DNA of 59,800 nt from an uncultured Gemmiger sp. (GCA_944388145.1 CALXHQ010000014.1:1-59800); one strand, 5' to 3'; positions 24,022-33,085 are shown, counted from the stretch's first letter. A program made the numbers and translations. Notes: generated by a model not told the origin, from the sequence alone.

Positions 24022-25731
24022 ATGAACACACTCGTCATCGTGCTGATCGCGGCGGTCTGCCTGGTCGCTGCCTATGCGCTGTATGGCCGCTGGCTGGCAA
24101 AAACCTGGGGCATCGACCCCAAGGCCGTTACGCCGGCCCACCGGTTCCAGGACGGCAAGGACTATGTCCCCACCGACGGCTGGACGGTGTTCAGCCACCA
24201 GTTTTCGTCCATTGCAGGCGCCGGCCCTGTCACCGGAGCCATCCAGGCCGCAGCCTTCGGCTGGCTGCCGGTGCTTCTGTGGATTTTGATCGGCGGTATC
24301 TTTTTTGGCGCTGTCACCGACTTTGGCGCCCTGTACGCCAGCGTCAAGAATGATGGCAAGTCCATGGGCCTGCTGATCGAAAAGTACATCGGTAAATTTG
24401 GCCGCAAGGTGTTCCTGTTGTTCTGCTGGCTGTTTACCCTGCTGGTTATCGCAGCCTTTGCCGACATGGTGGCCGGCACCTTCACCGCCTACGAGGTGGT
24501 GGACGGCGTCAGCCAGCTGTCCGCTTCCGCCGCCACCAACGGCGCGGCGGGCTGTATCTCGCTGTTCTTTATCCTGTTTGCCATGGTCCTGGGCCTTGTC
24601 CAGAAAAAGTTCCACCTGACCGGCTGGCGTGAGGTTGTGGCCGGGCTGGTTTGCACCGTGGCTGCGCTGGCGATGGGCATGCTGCTGCCCATCACCCTGG
24701 GCAAGGACGCCTGGCTGTACATCACCTTTATCTATATCTTCTTTGCCGCCACGCTGCCCATGTGGCTGCTGAAACAGCCCCGCGACTTTATGACCACCTT
24801 CATGTTTATCGGCATGATCGCCGGCGCCGTGCTGGGTCTGCTGGTGGCCCACCCCACCATGAATCTGAAAGTCTACACCGGCTTCAATAACGAGAGCCTG
24901 GGCACCCTGTTCCCGATCCTGTTTGTCACGGTGGCTTGCGGCGCGGTGTCCGGCTTCCACAGCCTGGTGTCCTCCGGCACCTCCTCCAAGACCATCGACA
25001 ACGAGCGGGATATGCCCAAGGTGGGTTACGGCGCCATGGTGCTGGAAAGCCTGCTGGCGGTGCTGGCCCTGTGTGTGGCCGGCGCAGCCGCCGCTGCCGA
25101 CGGCACCCCCGCAGCCGGCACCCCGTTCCAGATTTTCTCCACCGGTGTGGCCGGCTTCTTCGAGATGTTCGGCGTGCCGGTCTATGTGGCCCAGTGCTTC
25201 ATGACCATGTGCGTCTCTGCCCTGGCTCTGACCAGCTTGGATGCCGTGGCCCGTATCGGCCGTATGAGCTTCCAGGAGCTGTTCAGCGTGGATGATATGA
25301 AAAATGCCGAGGGCTGGCGCAAGCTGCTTTGCAACACCTATTTTGCAACCATCGTCACCCTGGTCTGTGGCTTTGTGCTGGCCAAGATCGGCTACTCCAA
25401 CATCTGGCCGCTGTTCGGCTCGGCCAACCAGCTGCTCAGCGCGCTGGTGCTGGCCACCCTGTGCGTGTTTATGAAGGTCACCGGCCGCAACAACAAGATG
25501 CTGTTCCCGCCGCTGATCATCATGCTGTGCGTCACCTTCACCGCGCTGGTACAGCGCCTGGTCGCCCTGGTCCAGGCGGTGGCCGCCGGCAGCGCCACCT
25601 TCTGGGTCGAGGGCCTGCAGCTGATCATTGCCGTGCTGCTGATCGCCCTGGGCCTTACCATCGTGGTCAGCTCGGTCAAAGCGTATGTCTCCTCCCGCAA
25701 AAATTCCGAGAAAGAGGGCGCCAAGGCGTAA
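24022..25731 (+). CDS. cstA: CstA family carbon starvation carrier
   Basis: A 569-residue polytopic membrane protein with about 14-16 membrane segments. Family hallmarks include the N-terminal YALYGRWLAKTWGID, the DGKDYVPTDGWTVFSHQFSSIAGAGP block interrupted here for length (residues ~45-75), AVTDFGALYASV and ALTSLDAVARIGRM. CstA/BtsT proteins import pyruvate or small peptides, depending on the member. GAGGG lies nine bases before the ATG at 24022. The T-box leader immediately upstream ties its expression to the charging of a tRNA, which argues for uptake of an amino acid source such as peptides rather than pyruvate. A terminator follows, so the unit is monocistronic. Confidence 0.9.
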   Translation: MNTLVIVLIAAVCLVAAYALYGRWLAKTWGIDPKAVTPAHRFQDGKDYVPTDGWTVFSHQFSSIAGAGPVTGAIQAAAFGWLPVLLWILIGGIFFGAVTDFGALYASVKNDGKSMGLLIEKYIGKFGRKVFLLFCWLFTLLVIAAFADMVAGTFTAYEVVDGVSQLSASAATNGAAGCISLFFILFAMVLGLVQKKFHLTGWREVVAGLVCTVAALAMGMLLPITLGKDAWLYITFIYIFFAATLPMWLLKQPRDFMTTFMFIGMIAGAVLGLLVAHPTMNLKVYTGFNNESLGTLFPILFVTVACGAVSGFHSLVSSGTSSKTIDNERDMPKVGYGAMVLESLLAVLALCVAGAAAAADGTPAAGTPFQIFSTGVAGFFEMFGVPVYVAQCFMTMCVSALALTSLDAVARIGRMSFQELFSVDDMKNAEGWRKLLCNTYFATIVTLVCGFVLAKIGYSNIWPLFGSANQLLSALVLATLCVFMKVTGRNNKMLFPPLIIMLCVTFTALVQRLVALVQAVAAGSATFWVEGLQLIIAVLLIALGLTIVVSSVKAYVSSRKNSEKEGAKA

Positions 25732-25769
25732 CCGACCCGCCCGCCTCCCGAATTTGATGAATCAAGGCA

Positions 25770-25812
25770 CAACAGGCTGCGGCCCCGCGATGGGGCCGCA
25801 GCCTGTTGTTTG
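25770..25812 (+). terminator. Terminator of cstA
   Basis: CAACAGGCTGCGGCCCC (25770-25786) pairs with GGGGCCGCAGCCTGTTG (25792-25808) around a 5-nt loop and is followed by TTTG. The stem is a perfect 17 bp. Confidence 0.8.
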
Positions 25813-25821
25813 TCAGGAATA

Positions 25822-25873
25822 CGGCAAAAAGGCGCCGCTCTGTTGTGCAAGGCAGGGAACAGGGCGGCGCCTT
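25822..25873 (-). terminator. Terminator of prfC
   Basis: AAGGCGCCGC (25829-25838) pairs with GCGGCGCCTT (25864-25873). On the minus strand the stem continues into TTTTTGCC. Confidence 0.75.
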
Positions 25874-25910
25874 TGGTTCACGATTGTTCGCGTTTCCGGC
25901 AGCCGGTCGG

Positions 25911-27524
25911 TCAGAAGGTCAGGTTGCCAAACTCGCTCAACTTCAAGGTTTCGTTGTGCTGGGTGGCCCAGTCGATGCTCCAAGGGCTGGCAAACAGCAG
26001 CAGACGGTTGCCCTTCAGGTCCTCGATGCAGCGGGTGTCGCTGGTCAGGTCCAAATCTTTGGGGTTCAGCTCGTCGGGGCTGTTCAGGATCCAGCGGATA
26101 TACTCGTAGGGCAGCGTCTGCATCCGAATCTCCACATTGTACTCGTTTTTCAGCCGGTACTCCAGCACTTCCAGCTGCAAAACGCCCACCACGCCAACGA
26201 TAACTTCCTCCATGCCGGCGCCCAAGTCGCGGAAGATCTGGATGGCGCCCTCCTGGGCGATCTGCTCCATGCCCTTGACAAACTGTTTGCGCTTCATGGT
26301 ATCCACCTGGGTCACCCGGGCAAAGTGCTCCGGTGCAAAGGTGGGAATACCGGCAAACTGCACATGCTTTTTGCCGGTGCACAGTGTGTCGCCGATGGAG
26401 AAGATGCCCGGGTCGAACAGGCCGATGATGTCCCCGGCGTAGGCCTCGTCCACGATGGCGCGGTCGTCTGCCATCAGGCTGGTGCCGGTGGCCAGCTTGA
26501 TGTTTTTGCCCTCCTGCACATGGAACGCCTCCATGCCGCGCTCAAACTTGCCGGAGCAGATGCGCAAAAAGGCAATGCGGTCCCGGTGGTTCTTGTTCAT
26601 GTTGGCCTGGATCTTGAACACAAAGCCGGAAAATTCCTCCCGGCAGGGGTCCACCAGCTCACCGGTCAGGGCGTCGGCGCGGGCCAGCGGGGTGGGGGTC
26701 AGACGCAGAAATTCTTTCAGGAAAGGTTCCACGCCAAAGTTGGTCAAAGCCGAGCCAAAGAACACCGGCGAAAGGGTGCCGTTCTGCACTGCTTCCAGGT
26801 CAAACTCCTCGGCGGCACCGTCCAGCAGCTCGATGTCGTCGGCCAGCTGGCGGTGGTTGTCGGCACCGATCAGCTCGTCCAGGGCCGGGTCGCCCAGCTC
26901 GGCGGCGATCTCGTCCACCATCTTGACGCCGTTGGCGCGGCCGTCGCCCTCAAAGGCCAGCACCCGGCGGCTGCCCCGGTCAAACACGCCCTTGAACCGC
27001 TTGCCGCAGCCGATGGGCCAGTTCATCGGGTAGGTTTTGATGCCCAGGATCTGTTCGATGTTCTCCATCAGCTCAAAGGGGTCGCGGGCCTCCCGGTCCA
27101 TCTTGTTGATAAAGGTGAAAATGGGGATATGCCGCAGCGTGCAGACCTTGAACAGCTTGATGGTCTGCGCCTCGACGCCCTTTGCCGCATCGATGACCAT
27201 GACGGCCGAGTCGGCGGCCATCAGGGTGCGGTAGGTGTCCTCGCTGAAATCCTGGTGGCCGGGGGTGTCCAGGATGTTGATGCATTTGCCGTCGTAACGG
27301 AACTGCAACACCGACGAGGTGACGCTGATGCCGCGCTGCTTTTCAATGTCCATCCAGTCGGACACGGCGTGGCGGGCGCTCTGTTTGCCTTTGACCGAAC
27401 CGGCGGTCTGGATGGCGCCCCCGTACAGCAGCAGCTTTTCGGTCAGGGTGGTTTTGCCGGCGTCCGGGTGCGAGATGATCGCAAAAGTGCGCCGGCTTTC
27501 AATTTCTTCACGCATGGTTGGCAT
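25911..27524 (-). CDS. prfC: Peptide chain release factor 3 (RF3)
   Basis: A 537-residue translational GTPase. G1 is SHPDAGKTTLTEKLL (residues ~18-32), the switch regions include EKQRGISVTSSV, G3 is DTPGHQDFSEDTYR and G4 is NKMDREARDPFELM. The C-terminal RF3 domains include EVIVGVVGVLQLEVLEYRL. The length matches RF3 (about 525-540). It recycles RF1/RF2 from the ribosome after peptide release. It starts MPTMREEI; AAGGAG lies about 13 nt before the first ATG, so the internal ATG of MREEI is an alternative start. It is a single gene ending at its own terminator. Confidence 0.95.
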   Translation of the reverse strand: MPTMREEIESRRTFAIISHPDAGKTTLTEKLLLYGGAIQTAGSVKGKQSARHAVSDWMDIEKQRGISVTSSVLQFRYDGKCINILDTPGHQDFSEDTYRTLMAADSAVMVIDAAKGVEAQTIKLFKVCTLRHIPIFTFINKMDREARDPFELMENIEQILGIKTYPMNWPIGCGKRFKGVFDRGSRRVLAFEGDGRANGVKMVDEIAAELGDPALDELIGADNHRQLADDIELLDGAAEEFDLEAVQNGTLSPVFFGSALTNFGVEPFLKEFLRLTPTPLARADALTGELVDPCREEFSGFVFKIQANMNKNHRDRIAFLRICSGKFERGMEAFHVQEGKNIKLATGTSLMADDRAIVDEAYAGDIIGLFDPGIFSIGDTLCTGKKHVQFAGIPTFAPEHFARVTQVDTMKRKQFVKGMEQIAQEGAIQIFRDLGAGMEEVIVGVVGVLQLEVLEYRLKNEYNVEIRMQTLPYEYIRWILNSPDELNPKDLDLTSDTRCIEDLKGNRLLLFASPWSIDWATQHNETLKLSEFGNLTF

Positions 27525-27778
27525 GGGGTCTGATACTCTCCTTACTCATTCAGGCGGGCGGCGGAAAGGCGGCCCGCAGGCTTGTCCGGCTGCTGACTGG
27601 GAAACTATCGCCCATTTAAGGCTGCATAACCGGTGACACCCCTCTCCTGGCACAAACCGCAACGGGTCATGAAAATCACATACCTACTTACTATACACGG
27701 TTTTGGACAGGATTGCAATCGTTTCCGGCGTTTGGGTGCGGCGGATTTGTAAAAATATGGCGTCAGAGGGGCCAAACC

Positions 27779-27806
27779 TTGACTGTTTTGCGCGGCCTGC
27801 TATAAT
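27779..27806 (+). promoter_or_regulatory. Promoter of the PAP2 gene
   Basis: TTGACT (27779-27784), a 16-nt spacer and TATAAT (27801-27806). The leader of about 220 nt to the start codon holds no structure I recognise. Confidence 0.65.
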
Positions 27807-28031
27807 GGGTACAAGCCGCTTGCCGGATTTTTTTTCTGCAACTGCAAAAACTGCGTTGCCTGCTTCGTCTATATGGGTAACCGTCCCAAACAGATCCGCC
27901 GCGGGCGCAGTGTCCGCCGCGGCGGCAGAGCTGTCCGGCTTTGCACTGAAATCTGAACAGGACATAAAACAGGATTGCGGCGGGGGTTCCGCCCTGCGAG
28001 ACCGTCTGCCCAAAACAAAGGAGAGTGTCCT

Positions 28032-28721
28032 ATGATTACCTGGTGTAAGCGTCATCCCATCCAGTTCATGACGCTGTATCTGGTGTTTTACTTATCCTTT
28101 TTTACCCTGCTGGAAAACAACATCGTGCCGGTGGTGATTCTGCACTGCCCGCTGGATGATCTGATCCCTTTTGTCAAGTATGCCATCATCCCGTACTACC
28201 TGTGGTTCGCTTGGATTGTGGGGACGCTGTTCTGGCAGCTGTATCGGGCCCCCAAGCGGGAATTTTGGCGGCTGTGCCTGCCGCTGTTTGCGGGGATGAC
28301 CATTGCGCTGATGATCTGCGCCATTGTGCCCAACGGCGTAAATCTGCGTCCGGCGGCCATCCCGGGCAACGACATCTTTGCCCGGCTGGTGCGCGGCCTG
28401 TGGAGCGCCGATACCTCCACCAATGTCTGCCCCTCCATCCATGTGTTCAACTCGCTCACGCTGGACTTTGCCTTCCAGCGCAGCAGCCTGCTCACCGGCC
28501 GCCGCGGCCGTGCCGTGCGCTGGGGCGCCCACCTGCTGGATGTGGCGGTTATTCTGTCCACCATGCTGCTGAAGCAGCACTCGGTCATTGACGTGGTCTG
28601 CGGCATGGTCCTTGCGGTGACGGTGGACCGTGCCGCCGCCGCGGTGGAGACCCATCTGGTCCGCCGCCCCGCCCCGCTGTCCGGTGCCAAGCCGGCTCAC
28701 CCCGCTCTGGAACGGGAGTAA
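28032..28721 (+). CDS. PAP2-type membrane phosphatase
   Basis: A 229-residue integral membrane protein with about six membrane segments. The two PAP2 catalytic blocks are CPSIHVFNS (catalytic His) and KQHSVIDVVCGMV (second His). The N-terminal Lys/Arg block of the soluble PAP2 motif is less clear, as in the inositol-phosphoceramide synthase-like PAP2 proteins. Such enzymes dephosphorylate or transfer lipid phosphates such as phosphatidate or undecaprenyl pyrophosphate. AAAGGAG precedes the ATG at 28032, and a terminator follows the gene. Confidence 0.85.
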   Translation: MITWCKRHPIQFMTLYLVFYLSFFTLLENNIVPVVILHCPLDDLIPFVKYAIIPYYLWFAWIVGTLFWQLYRAPKREFWRLCLPLFAGMTIALMICAIVPNGVNLRPAAIPGNDIFARLVRGLWSADTSTNVCPSIHVFNSLTLDFAFQRSSLLTGRRGRAVRWGAHLLDVAVILSTMLLKQHSVIDVVCGMVLAVTVDRAAAAVETHLVRRPAPLSGAKPAHPALERE

Positions 28722-28738
28722 AACGCCAACCGTGTTCA

Positions 28739-28777
28739 CCCTGTCAGCCGGCCCGGCTGTGCAGGGGATTTTTTTGC
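28739..28777 (+). terminator. Terminator of the PAP2 gene
   Basis: CCCTG-T-CAGCC pairs with GGCTG-TG-CAGGG, followed by GATTTTTTTG. Confidence 0.8.
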
Positions 28778-28802
28778 CTGCGCTGTCTGCCGGAAAGCAA
28801 AA

Positions 28803-28834
28803 CCCCTTGCGCAAGGGGCGCTTTGTGTTATACT
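28803..28834 (+). promoter_or_regulatory. fprA promoter with a 16-bp palindrome over the -35
   Basis: CCCCTTGCGCAAGGGG (28803-28818) is a perfect palindrome. It contains the -35 TTGCGC (28807-28812), and TATACT (28829-28834) follows after 16 nt. A dimeric regulator on the palindrome would compete with RNA polymerase. A leader of about 200 nt follows, in which I recognise nothing. Confidence 0.55.
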
Positions 28835-29043
28835 GGTGGATGGAAGAAATTCCGAAAAAAGGCAGATATTTTCCCGAATTGTTGCGCAGGCAACAGCGGA
28901 GGCTGAACGCACTGCGGTATACTTTCGGGTGGAATTGAACCGGCGGGCCACACAGGGAAATCTCCGTACATGTTCCCTCCAAGCCTGCTGCGGACCATTG
29001 CGGGGTTCTGCCGCCCCGCCAATACAGGGAGGTTTACCGCTTT

Positions 29044-30255
29044 ATGCACTGCACACATCTGATTGCCGCCGACACCTGGTATGTGGGGGCCAGCGACCGC
29101 CGTCTGGCCAAGTTTGAAAATCTGTTTCCCATCCCGCGGGGGGTGTCCTACAATTCCTATGTGATCCTGGACGAAAAGACTGCCCTGCTGGATACCGCCG
29201 ACGCCAGTGTCTCCGGCCAGTTTTTGGAGAATGTCGCCCATGCGCTGGGCGGCCGCAAACTGGATTACCTGATTGTGGATCATATGGAGCCGGACCATGC
29301 TGCTACCATCGCCGAGGTGCTGCTGCGCTGGCCCGAGGCACAGATTGTCTGCAACGCCAAGACGGTGCCCATGCTCAAGGCGTATTTCCCCGCCGACGCC
29401 GGCAAGGTGGATGCCGCCCATCTGGTCAAGGAGGGGGATGTGCTCAGCCTTGGCGTCCACGACCTGACCTTTGTCATGGCGCCCATGGTACACTGGCCTG
29501 AGGTTATGTTTACCTACGACAAGACCACCAAGGTGCTGTTCTCGGCTGACGCCTTCGGCACCTTCGGTGCGCTGGACAGCAACATCTTTGCAGACCAGGT
29601 CAACTTTGAGCGGGACTGGCTGGATGATGCCCGGCGGTACTATGCCAACATTGTGGGCAAGTACGGCACCCAGGTGCAGGCTGTGCTGAAAAAGGCCGCC
29701 GGCATTCCCATCGAGACCATTGCCCCGCTGCATGGTCCCATCTGGCGCGAGAACATTGCCTGGTTCCTGGGCAAGTACGACCTGTGGAGCCGCTGGCAGC
29801 CGGAGGACAACGGGGTGGTCATCCTCTACGGCAGCATGTACGGCAACACGGCCAACGCTGCCAAGGCTCTGGCCGGCTGCCTGGCGGACCGCGGTGTAAA
29901 GGATATCGCGGTGCGTGATATTTCGGTCTCTGACATCAGCGAGTCTGTGGCTGAGTGCTTCCGCGCGTCCACCATCGTGTTGGCGGCGCCCACCTACAAC
30001 GGCGGCATCTACCTGCCCATGGCCCGCCTGCTGGAGGACCTGAAGGCCCTGTCGCTGCAAAACCGCACCTTCACCCTGATCGAAAACGGCAGCTGGGCGC
30101 CCATGTCCGCCAAGCTGATGGCCGAGCGCATTGGTGAGCTGAAGAACTGCACCGTGCTGGATACCCGCTTGACCCTGCGCGGCACCCTGAACCCTGCCCA
30201 GTACGCAGACCTGACCGCCCTGGCCGATGCCGTGGCCGCCGCTGTCCAGCAGTAA
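29044..30255 (+). CDS. fprA: Flavodiiron protein (A-type flavoprotein, FprA)
   Basis: A 403-residue class A flavodiiron protein. The N-terminal metallo-beta-lactamase-like domain carries the di-iron ligands His80-x-Glu82-x-Asp84-His85, His150, Asp169 and His230. The C-terminal flavodoxin domain (from ~residue 255) has the FMN loop YGSMYGNTANAA and APTYNGGIYLP. There is no fused rubredoxin, so an external electron donor is needed. These enzymes reduce O2 to water or NO to N2O and protect anaerobes. GGGAGG precedes the ATG at 29044. The promoter is overlapped by a 16-bp palindrome, suggesting redox- or oxygen-linked control. Confidence 0.95.
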   Translation: MHCTHLIAADTWYVGASDRRLAKFENLFPIPRGVSYNSYVILDEKTALLDTADASVSGQFLENVAHALGGRKLDYLIVDHMEPDHAATIAEVLLRWPEAQIVCNAKTVPMLKAYFPADAGKVDAAHLVKEGDVLSLGVHDLTFVMAPMVHWPEVMFTYDKTTKVLFSADAFGTFGALDSNIFADQVNFERDWLDDARRYYANIVGKYGTQVQAVLKKAAGIPIETIAPLHGPIWRENIAWFLGKYDLWSRWQPEDNGVVILYGSMYGNTANAAKALAGCLADRGVKDIAVRDISVSDISESVAECFRASTIVLAAPTYNGGIYLPMARLLEDLKALSLQNRTFTLIENGSWAPMSAKLMAERIGELKNCTVLDTRLTLRGTLNPAQYADLTALADAVAAAVQQ

Positions 30256-30276
30256 TTGCCGAAAAAACAAAAGAAA

Positions 30277-30324
30277 AACCGCGCTGCAGTCCGTTTTTAT
30301 CGGGCCGCAGCGCGGTTCTTCTTT
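30277..30324. terminator. Bidirectional terminator between fprA and xpaC
   Basis: AACCGCGCTGC (30277-30287) pairs with GCAGCGCGGTT (30307-30317), with A-rich sequence before and CTTCTTT after. Confidence 0.75.
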
Positions 30325-30341
30325 GTGTGCCGGAGGTGTCC

Positions 30342-31724
30342 TCAGGTGGCCTTATGCTGCAGCCCGAACGGGTCGTCACTGCCGGTCAGACCGTCGGCGT
30401 ACAGCATTTTCTCCATGACCTCAATGTCGGTGGAAACATCCAGCGCGTCATCCTGGAACAGCTTGTCCAGCTGGTTTTCAAAGGCCGTCACCAGTGTGTC
30501 CATCAATTGTTCAATCCGCCGTTTGGACTCGGTGATATTGGTGCCCTCCACGTCCTGGGCGTCCAACTCGGCGTAGGTATTCAGCAGCTTCAGTGAGGTG
30601 GGCAGGTAATAGTCCAGAAACTTGCGCAGCTGGGGCAGCTTGTCGGGATCGCTTTGCAGCTGGGCAAAGATCTTGCCCGCCACCACTTCCAGGCGGCTGA
30701 TCTTGGCGCTCATTTCCTCACCGGGAATGGCGTCGTTGATGCGGCGCAGCTCCTGCAGGACCTTATCATAGGGCGTTTCCTCCTGCCGGGCCGGTGCGGC
30801 AGGTTCGGGGGCGGGTGCCGGGGCGGGGGCGGCCTGCTTTGGCGGCGGAGCGTCCCCCCGCACCACCAGCGCCATGCTGTGCATATCCAGGTAGGCTTTT
30901 GGCCCAAACACGCCCTTGCCCAGGCAGTTTTCCAGATGGTCAATGCACTTGTCGGTGCTGCATCCCAGCGAGGCAGCCAGGTCCGCAATGTAAATATGGT
31001 CGGCATCGCCCACAATGTTTGCAATTTTGCGGCGGGTCAGCCAGGAGGTGCGCAGCCGGCGGGCAGCAAAACAACAGGCCAAGCCGCCAAACAGCAGCGT
31101 GGCCGTTGGCCAAATCTCCTCCAAAAACCAGGCAACGTCCCCGTAGTCGGTCAAAATCCACAGTTCGTCAAGCAGTACGGCCAGACTGGAAAATCCGCCG
31201 CAGGCGGCCAGGATCATACCGGCAACCATCAGTCCGGTGTAGGTTTTGGGCTTTTGCACATCCCCAACGCTTATGGGCGGGTCAGCCGGCGCAGCGCCTG
31301 CCGACGCACTGGGGTGCCAGATCTGATCCACACGATTGCGTTTGGCTTTCTGCCGGTAAAGATAATACAGGTTGATTAGCAGCAGCACAAAACCGACCGG
31401 CGTAACCGAGAACAGGCCGAACACCACAAACAGCCAGGGCAGCGGTACGTCGTTCAGGTCCGGTACCCATCTGCGGGAACGGGGCTGGGAGCGCAGGGGC
31501 TGGTTGGTGGTCTGCCGGCCGGCGGCAGTGTGCGTGTTCCTGGGCCGGGACGTGCTCTTCCCATCGGCAGCGCTGCCCGTAGTGCTGCGCTTACGGCGGG
31601 GTTTGGGCGTGTCAGGGACGGCTGCGGCGGGAGCCTGGGCAGGCGACTGCGGCACAGCAGCCGCCTGCCCAGACCCGGCAGTTTGCCCGGCAGGCAATGT
31701 CTCGTTTTGGGGTGTGGTGCTCAT
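30342..31724 (-). CDS. xpaC: XpaC-like membrane protein (BCIP hydrolysis family)
   Basis: A 460-residue protein. Residues 1-90 are a low-complexity Ala/Pro/Arg-rich cytoplasmic tail. Three hydrophobic segments follow (around 93-122, 160-190 and 205-225), then a second Pro/Ala linker. The C-terminal helical domain (~320-460) matches the 5-bromo-4-chloroindolyl phosphate hydrolysis protein family XpaC (KVLQELRRINDAIP, LRKFLDYYLPTSLKLLNTYAEL). XpaC genes usually sit beside telA, but here the partner is an SGNH hydrolase gene 17 bp upstream, so the two form an operon. GGAGAG precedes the ATG. The biochemical role of the family is not settled; an envelope function is likely. Confidence 0.75.
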   Translation of the reverse strand: MSTTPQNETLPAGQTAGSGQAAAVPQSPAQAPAAAVPDTPKPRRKRSTTGSAADGKSTSRPRNTHTAAGRQTTNQPLRSQPRSRRWVPDLNDVPLPWLFVVFGLFSVTPVGFVLLLINLYYLYRQKAKRNRVDQIWHPSASAGAAPADPPISVGDVQKPKTYTGLMVAGMILAACGGFSSLAVLLDELWILTDYGDVAWFLEEIWPTATLLFGGLACCFAARRLRTSWLTRRKIANIVGDADHIYIADLAASLGCSTDKCIDHLENCLGKGVFGPKAYLDMHSMALVVRGDAPPPKQAAPAPAPAPEPAAPARQEETPYDKVLQELRRINDAIPGEEMSAKISRLEVVAGKIFAQLQSDPDKLPQLRKFLDYYLPTSLKLLNTYAELDAQDVEGTNITESKRRIEQLMDTLVTAFENQLDKLFQDDALDVSTDIEVMEKMLYADGLTGSDDPFGLQHKAT

Positions 31725-31741
31725 GATCCTCTCCTCGGCGC

Positions 31742-33085
31742 TCAGGGCAGATCCGCCAAAAGCGCCTTCATCTCGTCATCCAGGTAGTACGTGCTGCCAA
31801 TCTGGTAGGGATTGTCCTTGTCGTAGGGAACATGTGTGCGCAGGTACTCCACCCAGATATTGTAACCGGAAACCGTCAGGTGCAGACCGTCCTGTTCGGC
31901 ATAGCTGGCATTCAGGTAGCCGCTCTCGTCGGTCAACGCTTCGTTCAGAGCCAGGTAATAACATCCCTTTTCCGCGGCCATCCTTTGCAGCGAGGTGTTG
32001 ATGCTGGCAACCCGCTCCGGCGTAAGGCCGGGCAGATCCGTTACGGCATCGGCCCGCACCGGCAGGATCGACTGTACAAAGATGGTGGTGTTGGGCAGCG
32101 CGGCCTTCAGCTCGTCCAGCATCATGCCGTAGTAGCTCAAAAAGCCCTCATCGTTGTCGGTGCGGTAAGCCAGGGCGTTGGCGCCCATCAGCACATACAG
32201 CTTTTTGGGCTGATCGGCAGCCAGCGCATCCAGTGGGATGGTGCCGTCACTCATGGTGGTGCGGTTGGCGATCTGGTTGGGGCTGATGCCCTCATAGGCG
32301 CAGACCAGCGCATCGCCAATATTGATCGCATAGTCCCGGAAACCTACCGTCAGAGAGTCGCCCAGGAAGGCTGCGTCATCGAACCAGCTCAGGTCCACAA
32401 GACCGAAGGCCGGCACGGACACCGATTGTTCCGGCGTGGCTGTCAGGGTGAAGGTGCCGCTCTGGCGGGCAGGGCCCACGTCGCCCCAGTCGATTGTCTC
32501 CGCCTGGGAACCGGCATCCATATAGGGCAGCGGCGCCACCAGCGAGGCGGTCATGCCTGCGGTGGGGGCCTGGGCTGTCTCGGCGGTGCTGCCGCCGGCA
32601 TTGTCGGGCAGCACCGCGGTGATCAGTGCCGACACCAGCAAAATGCCCGCGAAGGTGCCAATCAGCGTCAGCCTGCGGCGCAGGCGCCGATCCTGCCGTG
32701 CGCGGCGGGCGAGGGCGCGCAGGGCCTCCCCGGCGGGATCGGCCTGGGGGCGGGGCTTGCGCTGCTGCGGCGGAGCGGGGGGCTTGATCCAGCCGTCCGC
32801 CTCAAACTGGCTTTGGGGCGGCACCGGCGGCTGATACCTGCCGCTGCGGGGCGGTTCTCCGGCGGCTCGGCGGCGCCGCGGCTCGGCCGCGCCGCTCGCC
32901 TGGCGGGACGGGCCTGCCTGGCGTGAGGCAGCAGGCGGACGGCGGGGTCCCTGGGTGGCGGCGGGGGGCAGGTCACTGCCCGGGGACCGCATCCGGCGCA
33001 CACCGCCGGTTCCGGGGGCATGCACCTGACGCTTCTGCTCCGGCGCAGAGCGATACCCGCCGTATCCTCCTTCCCGATTAGGCAT
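31742..33085 (-). CDS. Membrane-anchored SGNH/GDSL hydrolase
   Basis: A 447-residue protein with a long Pro/Arg-rich cytoplasmic N-terminus (1-135), one membrane anchor (139-160) and an extracellular SGNH domain. Ser244 lies in block I (FLGDSLTVG), GANA with Asn303 forms block III, and Asp399-x-x-His402 is the block V pair. Such domains deacylate or deacetylate cell-wall polymers or glycans. AAAGGAGG eight bases before the ATG fixes the start at 33085. It is the first gene of an operon with xpaC. The very arginine-rich cytoplasmic tail, shared in style with the XpaC N-terminus, is unusual. Confidence 0.85.
   Translation of the reverse strand: MPNREGGYGGYRSAPEQKRQVHAPGTGGVRRMRSPGSDLPPAATQGPRRPPAASRQAGPSRQASGAAEPRRRRAAGEPPRSGRYQPPVPPQSQFEADGWIKPPAPPQQRKPRPQADPAGEALRALARRARQDRRLRRRLTLIGTFAGILLVSALITAVLPDNAGGSTAETAQAPTAGMTASLVAPLPYMDAGSQAETIDWGDVGPARQSGTFTLTATPEQSVSVPAFGLVDLSWFDDAAFLGDSLTVGFRDYAINIGDALVCAYEGISPNQIANRTTMSDGTIPLDALAADQPKKLYVLMGANALAYRTDNDEGFLSYYGMMLDELKAALPNTTIFVQSILPVRADAVTDLPGLTPERVASINTSLQRMAAEKGCYYLALNEALTDESGYLNASYAEQDGLHLTVSGYNIWVEYLRTHVPYDKDNPYQIGSTYYLDDEMKALLADLP

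Noticed and set aside
27684-28055. A 123-codon minus-strand frame between prfC and the PAP2 gene
   Set aside because: It overlaps the promoter and leader of the PAP2 gene, lacks a ribosome binding site and has no recognisable fold.
28881-28888. GTTGCGCA in the fprA leader as a further LacI-regulon site
   Set aside because: Single copy about 50 bp after the start of transcription and part of a local GTTGC/GCAAC hairpin; fprA has no functional link to the sugar genes.
28910-28950. GGGTGGAATTGAACCGGCG in the fprA leader as a second T-box
   Set aside because: Resembles the T-box sequence only partly; no stem I features and no terminator follow.
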